From positions 19,745,589-19,809,588 of the forward strand of contig NC_052486.1 of the NCBI RefSeq assembly GCF_009730915.1: DNA of 64,000 nt, read 5' to 3'. Both the position numbers and the translations under genes were made by a program. This DNA comes from Dioscorea cayenensis subsp. rotundata (Eukaryota; Streptophyta; Magnoliopsida; Dioscoreales; Dioscoreaceae). Every line of letters begins with the position of its first letter. The first letter of the stretch is position 1. This document shows positions 24,931 to 38,075 of this stretch, one piece after another. The notes beneath the pieces are model-generated. The model did not search any database. It was not told where the DNA came from and saw only the letters and a list, made by a program, of their open reading frames with translations.

Positions 24931-25209
24931 TTGTTGATTCTAATATGGGTCATTTATAAAGGAACAGTATTTCTACTCTTTCCGTACCTATTTATAGAGT
25001 TGTATGGCAAAGGAATATTTATCCCAAGGGTCGTTAAGCCATTAGTGCACCTCCGTTATGTACCCACTTTAGAATATAAATTTGGAGACTTTTCAAGGGT
25101 AAATATACGATCTGAGGAATTGATGGTACACTCTGTAAGCTTTGCTAACTCTCCTGAAGGATTAGATAACATAGCTGAGCAGAATCTTGACAACATTATG
25201 GAAGGCTAA
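24931..25209 (+). CDS. Unrecognised open frame, possibly a transposon or gene remnant
   Basis: A 92-codon frame stands out because its second half (from about residue 30) is less AT-biased and more protein-like than the surroundings. It contains a basic/aromatic stretch and an acidic, Asn-rich C-terminus ending NIMEG. The first ~25 residues are hydrophobic, but the flanking DNA looks intergenic, so the start may not be real. I do not recognise a family. It may be the last exon of a decayed element. Confidence 0.25.
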   Translation: MLILIWVIYKGTVFLLFPYLFIELYGKGIFIPRVVKPLVHLRYVPTLEYKFGDFSRVNIRSEELMVHSVSFANSPEGLDNIAEQNLDNIMEG

Positions 25210-25639
25210 CTCTTAGCCTTTACTTTTTTTATTAAAGTCTATGTAAAAACCTCAGGAGCATTTAGTTTCCGCTCCTTGGTTTTGTTACTGTAATTATACT
25301 TTTTTTACTGTTATAAAACCATGGGAACTACTAGATGTGAGCCCCTGGTTTTTGTGTAGTTGTTTTCTTTAAGTTATGTTTGAGTCTTTTTGTAAAAAGC
25401 AAATTCTATCTCTTTATGGATGCTTACTCCTTAGTTTGGATCATCAAAGTTTGAAATAACATTCAAGTTTTCCCCGAAACTCTCTCATTTCTGCTCATCT
25501 TTTAACTCCAAGTTCTAACTCTTACTAGTTCATTAGCCTTCAAATTTTAACAAGTGGAAGAGAAAAAGAATATATATGTTGGGTAACATTTTTTAAGGGT
25601 AAAAAAAATAAAAACTCACCCAAAATTAGAATATTTACA
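25210..25639. other. Intergenic DNA, no gene seen
   Basis: T-rich DNA follows the unrecognised frame. It includes two GAGC(A/C)...CC(T/C)TGGTTTT-like phrases near 25256-25282 and 25339-25352. No feature could be assigned. Confidence 0.4.
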
Positions 25640-26313
25640 TGTCAGCTATAAGGATTTTACCTTATGCGCTCGGTGGAGGACGGTTCCATGCCGAGGGAGG
25701 ATGACCGATGAAGCCAAGATAGGTCAAAATCCGAGTCCAAACGAGGCACTAGTCGTCCAGTGGCCTATATGCGGGTAGCGGCCACATATGATCGAGGATC
25801 CCTATCGGGAGTGCCGAGCGAGGGGTGCGCGGGTGCGGTGCCGCACATTACCGAGTGCTCGCTAGGCAGCGCGTGGGGCGTGATGCGCGTGGTGAAGGGA
25901 TCATGACCGAGGAACCGGGATGATTAATATTTGGCTAAGTATGGGCCAAAGGAGCCAGATCGGCGTTAGAATCGGCAGTACGGGCGATATGTTCTTGTAT
26001 GGTCGGTCAGCAGATAGGGCAGGCGGAGCGGGAGCTCTTAGCCAGCCGTGAGCCAGCATGACACGAGGCTCATGGGCCCTATCAAGGGTCTTTACCGAGA
26101 GGAACGGCCGAGTGTCAAACTGACTACCGATGGGCATCGGCACCCGTGGGCCGATAGGCGCACGCTACCGGGAGAATGCGGCGCGTCGGCAGGGTGATAC
26201 CGAGACCGTTACCGATCAGGTGAACAGTGCGTTGTGCCACACTGTAGCATGATCTTGATGGTGGCAGGTTGAGTTTGTGGCACTGTAGCAACTGTGTTTG
26301 TTAGCACTGTAGC

Positions 26314-26744
26314 TAGGGGTGTAATCGATCGAGTTCGAGCCGAGTAGTAGCGAGCTCAAGCTCGACTGAAAATTCGGTACTCGATACTCGGCTCGAGCTC
26401 GATCGAGTATTTATTTTATAGCTCAAGCTCGACTCGGTACATAAATCGAGCTACTCGAGCTCGCTCGATTAAGCTCGAAAAAGCTGAAAATAACCATAAA
26501 CATTATGCTCGAGCTCGAAAGTTTTTCCCCTTGATTTTTATCAAATAAATCTAATATTATATATATACATACATGCTCGATTAGGCTCGCGAGCACTCGA
26601 TCCAAGTATCATAATACTCAAACTCGGCTCGCTCGACTACTCGAGCTACTCGAGCTCGGCTCGACTGTGACCGAGCCGAGTTCGAGTTTTCACCGAGTCG
26701 AGCCCGAGTAGCTTGCGAGTAGAGGTGTATCATTTACACCCCTA
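26314..26744. mobile_element. Non-autonomous hAT element, 431 bp
   Basis: The termini TAGGGGTGTAA and, inverted, TAGGGGTGTAA are identical. The 8-bp sequence ACTGTAGC flanks both sides exactly (26306-26313 and 26745-26752). The interior is built of many variants of CTCGAGCTCG, so nearly the whole element can fold on itself. No transposase is encoded. It interrupts the GC-rich LTR-like block and is therefore younger than it. Confidence 0.9.
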
Positions 26745-26836
26745 ACTGTAGCACTGTGCTTGTTGTGATGGGACAACTAAGCTAATATTGGCCGTTGGAT
26801 CAAAGGGCCGGCTCCCTTATCCTTGGAGAGGATTTG

Positions 26837-26851
26837 GCTATAAATACCCCC
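26837..26851 (+). promoter_or_regulatory. TATA box inside the LTR-like block
   Basis: GGCTATAAATACCCC is a near-ideal plant TATA box, and CT-rich leader DNA follows it. It would drive transcription toward the CDPK-related kinase gene about 740 bases downstream. Whether it is active is unknown. Confidence 0.5.
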
Positions 26852-27404
26852 TCTCCTTCCTCTTGTAAAGATAACTAGAGACCTGGTAAGGGTTGAGCTT
26901 CACTTGGTGGAGAAGCTAGCTCTTTGGGCTTTGTTCACCTTCATCTCTTGGTGGAGTGAAGGTCTTGGCTGTGTCATTGGCTCATGGTGTATCTCAGATC
27001 CATTTATATTGAGAGTTTATCTTTTCTCTCTAGTTTCTTGTCTTGAGTGGGTTTCTTCGGGTATCCTTGGTGTGATGTGCGGATGGTTCATCCTGAACCT
27101 TAATCATGATGTTTTTATTTATACTTGCATGTTTACTTGCCTTGTTTACTTGATAGGGCATAGTTGCTTGCTAGTTTCTTGGGCTGGTTTTGGTTCCAGG
27201 TATTGAAGGCTGGCTCGGCGCTTTGATGGTGTGACGAGCGCCGCACGGTGATCATTGGGGCGATCGGGAAGGCCATGACATCAGCCTTAATGAATGTAAT
27301 TATATATATATATATATGAATATAAACAATTATTTATTATATATATATCTATAAATATATACAACAATTATTTATTTTATATATATATAAACAAATAGCA
27401 ACAT

Positions 27405-27594
27405 TTCTCCTTCTATGTTCTTATTCCTTAACCTTCCCACCTGCCCCCCTCCCTTTTTTTTAGCTCTTCTAAACAACCACTTCATCTCTTTCTCTTTCTC
27501 TTTTAATCAATCCCAAATCCCGATTCATACGCATCTCTCCATCTCTCAATCCAACCAAACATCCAAACCCTAACCCTAACTCTAACCCTTACCA
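27405..27594 (+). promoter_or_regulatory. CT-rich leader with telo-box repeats upstream of the kinase gene
   Basis: A pyrimidine-rich stretch (27412-27510) leads into AAACCCTAACCCTAAC at 27565-27580 and further TAACCCT units, 5-30 bases before the ATG. Telo-boxes of this kind are common near the transcription start of broadly expressed plant genes. A TA-rich tract (27300-27390) lies just upstream. Confidence 0.55.
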
Positions 27595-30500
27595 ATGGGC
27601 CTCTGCTACGGCAAGAACGTCGCCGTTGCACAGGACGCCGGCGGCGGCGGTGGTGGAGGCGGCGGCGCCAACGTGGGCGGTGATGTCGCCGGTGTTCAAT
27701 CACCTTTGCCTGCCTCAGCTGTGGTTAACGGTACAGCTACCACGCCTTCCCGTAAAGGCTCTGCGGCCGCCACCCCTGGCCGGTCCTCAGCCGCTGCCAG
27801 CCCTTGGCCTAGCCCTTACCCTGCCGGAGTTTCGCCGTCCCCTGCTCGGTCTACTCCGCGTAGATTCTTTCGGCGGCCTTTTCCACCTCCTTCTCCGGCG
27901 AAGCATATCAAGGCGTCGTTGCTTAAGAGGCTTGGACCGCCGAAGCCGCCGGAGGGTCCTATTCCGGAGGATGTCGTAGGGGAGACGGAGCGCCCTTTGG
28001 ATAAGAGCTTTGGGTATGGGAAGAACTTCGGCGCTAAGTATGAGCTTGGGAAGGAGGTTGGGAGGGGGCATTTCGGGCATACTTGCTCGGCCGTGGCCAA
28101 GAAGGGCGAGATGAAGGGCCAGCTTGTTGCTGTTAAAATCATCTCCAAAGCTAAGGTTTGGATTGTCTGATGTCCTCCAAAAGGATTTCTTTTTCAGATC
28201 TTCATTCGTGTTTCTAATGTTGATGATTAAAAAAACAGGAGGAATTCATTTTTTTTTATATTGGATTTATTTATTCTTGGGAAGATAGATCTTCTTAATT
28301 GCGTGAAATTTTAGACCATTTTCTTAAAAAAATAAATCATTTTGATCGCCCTTAGACGGTTAAGAATTTTGAGGCTTTGAAAGAAAGATCATGTTTTGTC
28401 CATTTGTTCTGAGTTATATTTTAGTTGCGTTTTAGACCTTTCGACTCTCAAGTGATTAAGCTCTCAGATTCAATCATAGTTAGTACTTGGAGAGATGCAA
28501 ACACAGCATGTGATCCATATCCAAATTAACCAGAACTTCTAGTTGATAAATTCGTTTATAACCCAGTAATCGGGGGATCGGACTCTGCTTTCCTATCTAA
28601 AAGTGACAAATTCATGCTGATGGTGCATTGGTTTTATCTTAGTTTTTGTCATTTGGTTGACCTGAGAAATACAAAATAATGTTACTTATTATTTTCCCCA
28701 TTGAAGAGTATAGTTCTATTTAGAGTAGAGCTGTGGGGCTACTTCATTACCTCTGTTTTCTTTTGGGAGATCAGCTGATATCCAGAACATTTCTTTGAAT
28801 ATTTTACTTCATCTTTAAGATGTTTTATTTGAAAATTTTTAGTGCACTCAAGATTTGGATGCCGTTTGCTTAAGTTACTTGAATTAGGATACTTACTGCT
28901 CTTGCTGTTTGGTATGCAAAAACTTTCTGCTTCCATTTTCTTTGTTGACTCAGAGCTATCCTGTACATCAGAAACATATATCTGACTTTTGCAGATGACA
29001 ACACCAATATCCATAGAAGACGTCCGACGGGAAGTGAAGATTCTAAAAGCTTTATCTGGTCATACAAATCTTGTGAAATTTTATGATGCATTCGAGGATA
29101 CACTTAACGTTTATATAATCATGGAGTAGGTCTCTGTTTCTCTTCTTCATACTTTGTTCATGAAATAAAAAGTCATTGACCGACAATATCTATTTTCTGG
29201 TTGCATTTGAACTTATACTTGGCTAAGTTGTCTTCAGTCTCCCCCTTGCCTTATTTTGATTCTGACCTTTGCATGTTCAAATTAGTCACTCTTGATTTTA
29301 GAATCTAAATGGGTATATGGATTTTATGCTCAAATTCACAGATTATCCCTTCCTCTGTATAGTAGGGGTGTTGATTAACCTGTTAGCATATATTTATATT
29401 ATATATAGTGATTTTCTAAACACTTTGTATGTCTTTAATCCTTTTTAGTAATTTTCAGGTTATGTGAAGGTGGGGAGCTATTAGATAGAATATTGTCCAG
29501 GTAAGAATCTCTTTTTTCAATCCTCCTGATAAAATTTTCTTAGAAAGCAATTAACATAGTTTCTTATTTGTTCTAATCTATTCTAGAGGTGGAAGGTACA
29601 AAGAGGAAGATGCAAAATCAATTGTTGTCCAGATTTTAAGTGTTGTTTCCTTTTGTCACCTCCAAGGTGTGGTGCATCGTGATTTAAAACCAGAGGTCTG
29701 CTTCAGTGAACATTTTGCTTTAGTATTCTAGACCTGTCAATGTTGCTGAATTTTTTTTTTTCTTCTTTTTCTGAACATCTTAACAGAATTTTCTGTTCTC
29801 CACAAGCGATGAAAATGCTCCAATGAAGCTTATTGATTTTGGTCTTTCTGATTTTATCAGACCAGGTTTTTCTTGTTGGCTAGTTCTTGTTGGATATTCT
29901 GTTTAGTTCATTGGATGCCTTTTCTTTCAGAGTAATGAACCTTAAGACATGAAAAGCCAATTCATTTGGTCATAAACTGCAGATTTTCCTTTTAGTATTC
30001 TCATTATTATTATTATTATTAAATATTTTCATTGCACTTGAATCAATGCTTCCAATTAATAATGGTAGAATTCATGACAATCGCCACCCGATTTCCCCTA
30101 CATGCCACATGTGACATGAGTGAGTGGTAACATTGTGGCTCCTCTACAACTTCTGTATTAAATTTCTAGTATACACTATTAGTTTCTGCTTGGTTTATTG
30201 CATTCAGTGTCCTTTATTACTTACTTTTTGTTTTCCAAAGTTATAAACATGAACAAGTCATGGATGCAATAACATCAACCAATTTTCTGCTACATGATTA
30301 AGCTCATTATCATGTGATCCCACTTTTCACAATCTTCTATTTTTAAAGTGTGACTGGTTGATATAGGCTGACAGAACCTAAATTTTTCTATTCATGAACA
30401 ATTACTACAGGAACTATTCATGATTAGAATGGAAAAATGTTCTATAAAGGATATGTATTATTGGCATTTTTCTATGGGAAGGCATGATAATTCAGGTCTT

Positions 30501-33500
30501 CCAGAAATGCAACAATTCTTTGGTTATGATTTAGAATTGGTTGCCATGTAGATGCTTCTGTTTCTTCATTAGTAAGGCCTTACTAGGCCATATCTTCTCC
30601 CTTATAATCTGAAGTGGCATTTGTACTAGCCTCTAGGTGCTCCTATCAAATATATGTTTCTGTTTGTATAATCTTTGGCCCAAGACACTCCGTTTTCTTT
30701 TCCAATATTTTGCCTTTTCCTTTGTTTTTTTATACTTTTTCGTAGTCTACAGAAACTTCTACTTTTGCTTGATCTGGCAATAAGTTTGTGAGCAACATGT
30801 TGCGTATCAACAAAATATCCTTCTAGTTTTTGTCTCGCGTCCCTGATGCATGTCATTGCCTTGATTATAATTGGTACAAATTTTAGTGTTTATCAAGTTG
30901 ACAACTAGCTGTTCATATATCTTTATTCCAGGTGTTGAGCTGCTTCCGTACCAATTGAGCTTCTGATTTTGCATTGTTAGTTTTTTCTATGTCTTGGTTC
31001 TGCTTTACTGAGTTTTATTTCACCAATATCGCTATACCCCTGTTTGTACTTCAACACACTAACTTGGAAGATGATATTCTACTTTACAGATGAAAGACTA
31101 AATGACATTGTCGGCAGTGCATACTATGTTGCTCCAGAGGTCTTACATAGGTCATACAGTATGGAGGCTGACATTTGGAGTATTGGTGTTATAACATATA
31201 TATTGTTATGTGGTAGCAGACCATTTTGGGCTCGGACTGAATCAGGAATCTTCCGCACGGTACTTAGAGCTGATCCAAACTTTGATGACTCACCTTGGCC
31301 TACTGTATCACCAAAAGCTAAAGATTTTGTAAAAAGGCTTTTGAATAAAGACTACAGGAAAAGAATGACTGCTGCACAGGCCCTGAGTAAGTCTCCATTT
31401 CATCAATTCCTTCTTTTAAATCTTGCAGAATCTAAATGATTTGCCATCCTCAATTGTAGATTTTATATATTATGTGATTTTTTCGTTTTTAAGTTCTAGT
31501 TCCCAGTTAATTTTGGATCATAGGGTGTATCCTCCAGTTTTCCCTTGTGACTTCTTATTGTGGTTTATTGCTGTAAACTAAGATGACTGCTATGTGGCAG
31601 CTCACCCATGGTTGCGGGATGATCAGCGGCAAATTCCTTTGGATTTCTTGATTTATAAGTTAGTCAAATCGTACCTTCGTGCAACTCCCTTGAGGCGTGC
31701 AGCACTTAAGGTTCCTCCCTCTTTGCTTTACTAATTTCTTCATTCTTAAGGATCCTGAATTTCTGTGATGATTTATACTGTATTTTATCTTCTGGTTTCA
31801 CTTTCACCATCTAGGTTGTATAGAATGTTATGAGATGCTCCTCTTTTCCCACTTGAATTTTGGATACATATTTCCTTAAAATATTTAACAGATGCATCAT
31901 GTGATGTATTTAGTTTAGATATTTAAAACTAGTATCGAGAATATTTTGAATACAGTTGCTACTCAACTTGTACTAGAGAGACTAAAATTTTGTGGTTGTA
32001 CCATACGTCAAGATTTTCCCAAGAAAAAAAAAAATCACATTTGAGTTATCATAGTTAAAGAAATGTCAAGTAATAGATGTCTATCTTGCTAGCAGTTGGG
32101 CATGATATGCAATCAATCTACATGCACAATTCATATATTGGGTTGTAGATGATAAGCCAACAAGCATCTTGTGCTTTGGGAAAGGGACAATATATTCTCT
32201 ACACTGACTGCATTCTGATAGCATATTATATGATATTAGCCGTCATCTGCAATATAACTTGGTACTCCCAAATGTATTGAATTGTGATTCGTATTCCTTG
32301 TTTCACTGGATTTAAGTTAAGGTTAGGGGAGCTCAAAATGTGGAAGAACAGCTATCATGGAAATGGCCATCTCTAGCATCCTAAATCTGAAATTGGACAA
32401 TGGGAGGTTGGATTGCACTTGGCTCAACAACATATAGATAATAAATACAGCATAATTGGTGGTACTTCTCAAACCTTCCTAACAATGGAGACTGCTTGTG
32501 GGAGATTAGTCTGAACATGGATTTCAAGCTCTAATTTTATTGGAAAATAAGTGTCTCAGGATGTGTCTGGTTAGGAATTTCATGTTTCTAAAAACTTAGT
32601 ATTCATTAAAACTAATATTATTTTTATATGAGAAAGGACTGTCAAGTAGAGAAAAAAAGTAGTGCAAGTAAAGGCAGCACAAAATGTTCGTCTCTAGCAG
32701 TCTAATCTGACATTGGAAAAAGGAATGTTGGATCACATTTGGTATTACAACATATGGATAATGCAGCATAGCTACTGGTACTTCTCAGAGCTTCTCTGCA
32801 ATGGTAAACACCTTTTAGAGAAGCATGTTTTTTTCTGAAGCATGATTTTTCAAATTCTTCATTTTATAAAAAAAGTCCCTTAGTGTTTGATTTGGCAAAT
32901 AATTTCCTGTTTCTAATCCTAAAAACATATTATTCATTAAAGATAAACGTTTTTTTTTAAATAAATTTAACATGAAAATAGAAGGATGGTCAAATAGAGA
33001 AAAATAATGGTAATTAAACAATAAACTGGATGTAGGAAGTGGAAGTGATGCTAAAAGAAATACAAAACATAAATATTGAATGAAGGCAGTTTGTTCTTGA
33101 TGAGTTTGAGCATCTACTTTAATGGAAAATGGGATTGCTACATACAGGTAGATCTCGAAATATTTGGATTTCTAAATTGGCCAGTATTTAAAATACCATG
33201 TTTAGCCATTTTATTAACGAATTCCAATATTAGTTATGTTTACATGTGCATATCAAAACAAAAAATTCTAGTTAATCTTCATCTGCATGCTTTTGGTTGG
33301 TTGTTGTATTTGTGTTGCTAGGTGCAGGAATGACAATTTTTCACTTAGGCCACCAAGCAAATATGATGTTACCTATATGATCTAGCATTTTGCTTTTCTT
33401 GGTTAAGGCAAAGGTGAAGCATTCATGATTGAAATTTAGTGAATAACTAGGTGATCACTTACGAAAGTCGTAGCTGTGGGAAAATCTAGTGATGCATATC

Positions 33501-36500
33501 TGTAGTTTGATTGTGATCATTTTAATATGTGTTTCCTGCATTTATTTGTTTGCAATTGTATTTGCTTTCTTTTATGGATCTATACTTCTAATGGGAAAAT
33601 ATGGTAGATATGTTGATTGGATGAGATGTCCAATGTTGATTTAGGCATGCCAAATTAAGAGCTTGATATAATATCTAGAAGCAATATATGATTACTTTTG
33701 TTAACTAGTAAATAAAGGCACAGAGTACATAAATGTGGCATGCAGGTGAACTAACTCTTGCCAGCCATAAAATTCGCGGTGTGAAGATTTCCCGCTGGGT
33801 GGTCAGCTGGTTGGTGCATAGCCAAGCATGCTGATCTTTGGTAGATAAATATGACACAACTTGAACCTAGTCTTACTGGATGATAGATTGTCCAATAAAG
33901 TAAATTCATAATTTTCAAAAATGAGAAGTAAAGAAGTTCTACTTTTTTTGTATTGCCTTTGACATTATCAACAATAACTTGATTCTTGTCAAGATTTTTT
34001 GACTTTAACCTAAAAGGTTGTAATAACTTGTCAGAAGCTAGGTTATTGGAATCTTGGCCAGCAGCGATTATGAAATTTATAAGTTTCATGAATCCATAAA
34101 ACTTCCACAATTATTTATTTATTTATTTTTGTTAATTTTCTTTGCTATATGCTTCTATTATTACTGGAAGCGCTTGCTTCTAAACTGTGTTTTTATGTTG
34201 AACACAAAGCTTTAAGGGTGTGTTTGATGAATGGGGAAACTTTGGGTAAACCAAGGTTATCAATGGATAAGTTACCAAACAACATTTAGAAATTGTGGAT
34301 AGTTATTAGAATGGCTATCCAAGTCAACTCAAGTATTTTTGGATAAAGCCTGGTATAACTTACTCTTATATGATAGAAGAATAAGTTATCTATCTCTCTA
34401 TTCATGTCTTTTGAACATTTAATAACATTTATCCTTCATACTTATTCCAATTAAAGAAAACTTGTTTTTAACCAAACAAGACATGTTGTTTGGGTGTAGA
34501 TAAAGATGGATAAATACTAGATATATTTATCCATCTCACAAAAATTTGGTTTATCTCAAGATACTTATCCATTTGCCAAACACAGCCTAGATGCTCTCTG
34601 GAACATGATTGGACTTCTGATCTCTATCTTCCAAAAAGATCCAATACACACTACTGTATGATATTATTATATATTCTTGATTCTTGTAACATGTTTTGTT
34701 GCCTTTTCTTGTGGATCCATTTTAGGTGCTTCAGTTTTCAAAATATATTGTTTATTTAAATAGAAATACCTCTGGATGTGTCATTCTGATGAAGCAATCA
34801 TTTTTGATAAATTAAATCAAATTTTTGCAGGCCCTCTCCAAAGCTCTAACAGAGGACGAGCTTTTGTATCTCAGGTCTCAATACAATCTATTAGAACCAT
34901 CTAAAGATGGGCGTGTTTCACTGGAGAATTTTCGAACAGTTTGTTTTCCTGCCTTGCCTCACATTTAATACCTTATTTGCTTAAAATAGGCATGGGGGTT
35001 TTTTATTCTTCATTTTTATTTTGTATTCATCTTTTGAAAATTTTTCCATGTTAAGCATTGTTATTTATTTTTATATGCTGTATATGCTATTAAAGATATA
35101 ATCATCTACATGCAGGCCCTTATGCAAAATGCAACTGATGCCATGAAGGAGTCTCGGGTTCCAGACATTTTAAAGGCGGTATGACCTCTATTTTGTACCA
35201 GTAATTTGCTGTTTTTATTTTTTATGTTCATTTGCCTTAGTAGTGTTTTTAAAGGTGTTCACCTCTATGCCCAGGTGGTTTACGTTAATTATTGAAATAC
35301 TAACAGCTTATTGTTGTTGTTTTTATCATCTAGAACCCCAGGCATCTACCCAGGTGGTAACTAATTCATTGAATTACAAAAATTTAAACCAATACCCATT
35401 ATATGTAATGAGCATTTTAAACATGCTGAACCCAGACACAAATTGATAACATGAGTGCAAACCATACTGTGTTAATGAAACTTCTGGAGCATTATGTTCA
35501 AATAAGGGGTGTTAATCATCGGTATCTTTTTTTCTTTTGTTTTTTATTTTATGATGCACTAGTTTGTGTTTATTAGCATGTTTGTTTTTGTTGTTGGTCT
35601 ATCCGATAATATTTAATAATTAATATCTTTTTTATATAGAATTTGTTCTTTCCCTTTTAATCACCACCTGGATCACTTCACTATTAGCGTCGGTGACCAT
35701 TTAGCCAGTAACCACCTTATTTCTTACTGTAGACTTCCTACCTTGAATTTGATCCTATGCTGTGTGCTCAAATGATAAGTCATTGGAGCTGCAAAATTAG
35801 CTCAGTTCATGCCAATTTAAATTATGAAGAAACATATATATTTTTTTTAATAATCTCTTTAATTAACCCCTGTTAAAAAGTCTTGATGGCCAGAATCTAC
35901 ACTAGGGGGGAGATATAACTGGTTATATCCTATTGTTGGTTCTAGCAATGCACGGATTCATCAATGCATGTTCAGCTAGCTTCATATCATGTAATCTTCA
36001 GAAATAATGATCTTCTGAGCTTGAACTGATTTTTTGTGAAAGCCATAAGCTTGGATAAAGATTCAAGCTTAATGTTTGCACGATCTCTTATCAGTTTTAC
36101 CGATAATTGTTTCTCGTGCCTATTCATCAGTAGTTAAGTAGGCCATTAACACTAAATGTTGTTCCCTTCAGCTTGAGCCACTTGCTTATAGAAGGATGGA
36201 CTTCGAAGAGTTCTGCGCTGCTGCAGTTAGTCCTTATCAGTTGGAAGCATTGGAAGATTGGGAACAGATTGCAAGCACAGCTTTTGAGTACTTTGAGCAG
36301 GAGGGCAATCGAGTCGTCTCAGTCGAGGAACTGGCACAGGTATTAAAACCGCTTCCGTCACTCTAATCAGTGAAATCTTGTTTGGTTCTGTAGAACATGA
36401 CAGTCTGGTCTTTGCAGGAGATGAACCTTGCTCCGGCATCGTATTCCATGGTTACCGATTGGATTAGACAATCTGATGGCAAGCTAAGCTTTCTTGGCTA

Positions 36501-36555
36501 CACAAAATTTTTGCATGGTGTCACTATACGGAGCTCAAATACTAGACATCGTTGA
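27595..36555 (+). CDS. CRK: CDPK-related protein kinase (11 exons)
   Basis: Ser/Thr kinase of the plant CRK family, probably membrane-tethered. Exons: 27595-28155, 28995-29125, 29459-29500, 29587-29695, 29787-29865, 31090-31386, 31601-31710, 34831-34938, 35116-35178, 36172-36339, 36418-36555. All junctions are GT-AG and in frame, giving 601 residues, typical for CRKs. The N-terminus MGLCYGK has Gly2 for myristoylation and Cys4 for possible palmitoylation. A Gly/Pro/Ser-rich variable region runs to ~140. The kinase domain follows: glycine loop GRGHFG at 156-161, Lys181 in VAVK, HRDLKPEN from 275 (Asp277), DFG at 298-300, APE at 322-324. The C-terminal half (~425-590) corresponds to CDPK EF-hand modules, but the loops lack regular calcium ligands, as is usual in CRKs. 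The 3.1-kb intron 7 carries a MITE. Exon 1 is much more GC-rich than the rest. No defect is seen. Confidence 0.95.
34216..34587. mobile_element. PIF/Harbinger-like MITE in kinase intron 7
   Basis: The left end GGGTGTGTTTGATGAATGG and the inverse of the right end GGCTGTGTTTGGCAAATGG are inverted repeats, with further inverted GGATAA/TTATCC text inside. The flanks are TAA on the left and TAG on the right, close to the 3-bp TWA duplication of Tourist-type elements. It lies about 240 bases before exon 8 and does not affect coding sequence. Confidence 0.65.
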
Positions 36556-38075
36556 ATTTCCATTACCTTTGATGTGATTCTTTTGATTACCATTCAGTAT
36601 AGGGCTTGCTTTTTTTTTCCCCCCTCACCTTTTATATTCTCATTGATTGTTTTTATTTGTTACTTATAGAGAAATTGCATGTAAAAAAAAAAAGAGAATT
36701 CTAGCTAGGTGTGAGATCTTTTTGAGTGTTGTAGGTATGTTGGGTAACTCCCAATCTTCATTGTAGTAAAGTGTGTTGTCAGCTTTTGCGCCCCCCATAA
36801 TGTTTAGCTTCCTGCATGGACCAAAATCTGATTATTTAATGTGAGTGAATTCCAAATAAGCCTAAATTAGAGGACCTGGCTTTCAGAATGACCACAGTTT
36901 TTTAATAAATATTGCACTTGCACAATACCTTGGGGAATAAGCGCTATTGGCCAGATTTAATTATTTAAATAAATGTTTAATAATTTGTTTAAAAGAATAT
37001 TAATATTAATAAGCATCCTGCATCAATTAGAAACGCAGATAAATGCTTTCCTTTAGTTATTTAAAATAATAAAACATATTTTAAAAATCTTTCTAAATTT
37101 TACTTATTAATACATTAACAGAATCCCTTTTTTTTTTATTTTTCTGATAATGTATTTTTTTTGTCACTATCATAAAAGTAAAAGTGATTAATAGAAATGA
37201 CTCTCATTAAACACAAACTATACAAATCTGGAGCGGTTGTCTGACAAATTCAAATATCAAAAGGTTTGACCGAAAAATTTTGAAACATTTAGAGATTTAA
37301 TTCATTTTCCCTTATAACTCCGGATGCTTTATTCCCCAAAAAGCCACTTAATTTGTAAGTTCTCATTTGCCAAAAATAAATAAATAAATAAATTACGAAC
37401 TTCCAACCTCATCAAATTCATAAATGTCCTCATTAGGCTCATTTAGTACTTCATATTATATAGGGCGTGTTCTCAAGCATAGACAGGATACAGGATTCCA
37501 ACAAAGTGAACTGAGGAAAGACAAAAAGCCCCGGAGAAATGATTGCATTTTAAGCAATGTCTCTAAATAATCATCTTGGTAATTGCAGCAATATTCTGGA
37601 ACTAAATTGCTGCAGTAAGACATATCCTGGCAATGGAACTTGGGGGGAAAAAATGCCTGTCAGTGTAAATGGTTATATGTACACATCCTTTTGGCCTAGG
37701 GCTGTTTCCTCGTCTTAAATGTTGCATCAAGGTCCATACTCTAAATCATGTCACCACAACATTTTGAGAGACCAGTATGAATCATGATTTCTGCAGTAGC
37801 AGATTCTTTTACATATCTAAAGAAACTCAATGTGAAGCCTCCAGTGAACCTTCCATACATTCCAGATTTTTTGCCCTCCTTTTGACTTCAAAGAGGGCCA
37901 TTTTTGTGTATGATTCTAAATTTGGCTGTTGAGGCTCTTTCTTGAGTTCATGTGCTTTCAAGATTGGTCCTGAGTGATGAGACATAGAAGACAATGTGTA
38001 TAATGATAAGCGTAATAGAATCACAAGGTAATACACACAACACAGGTTACCTTGAGATGAAAGATCATTTCAAGA
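36556..38075. other. Intergenic DNA between convergent kinase and GOS12 genes
   Basis: This stretch holds the 3' ends of both genes. The kinase 3'UTR probably ends within the first ~300 bases. Much of the rest is AT-rich without recognisable features. The part from ~37.7 to 38.07 kb would be the GOS12 3'UTR on the minus strand. Confidence 0.5.

Larger units (their letters stand above)
25640..27280 (+). mobile_element. GC-rich LTR-like block, split by a hAT element
   Basis: This segment is much richer in G+C than its surroundings. It begins TGTCAG at 25640 and ends CATGACA at 27280, which gives TG...CA borders. It contains a strong TATA box (GGCTATAAATACCCC at 26837) followed by a leader-like region, and repeats of CACTGTAGCA. 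These are LTR characters, but no gag-pol is adjacent, so it would be a solo LTR. The flanks (TTACA, TCAGC) do not form a 5-bp duplication, so the ends are provisional. Confidence 0.45.

Noticed and set aside
27503..28148. Several minus-strand and shifted frames over CRK exon 1
   Set aside because: Shadows of GC-rich exon 1. The plus-strand frame shows the kinase.
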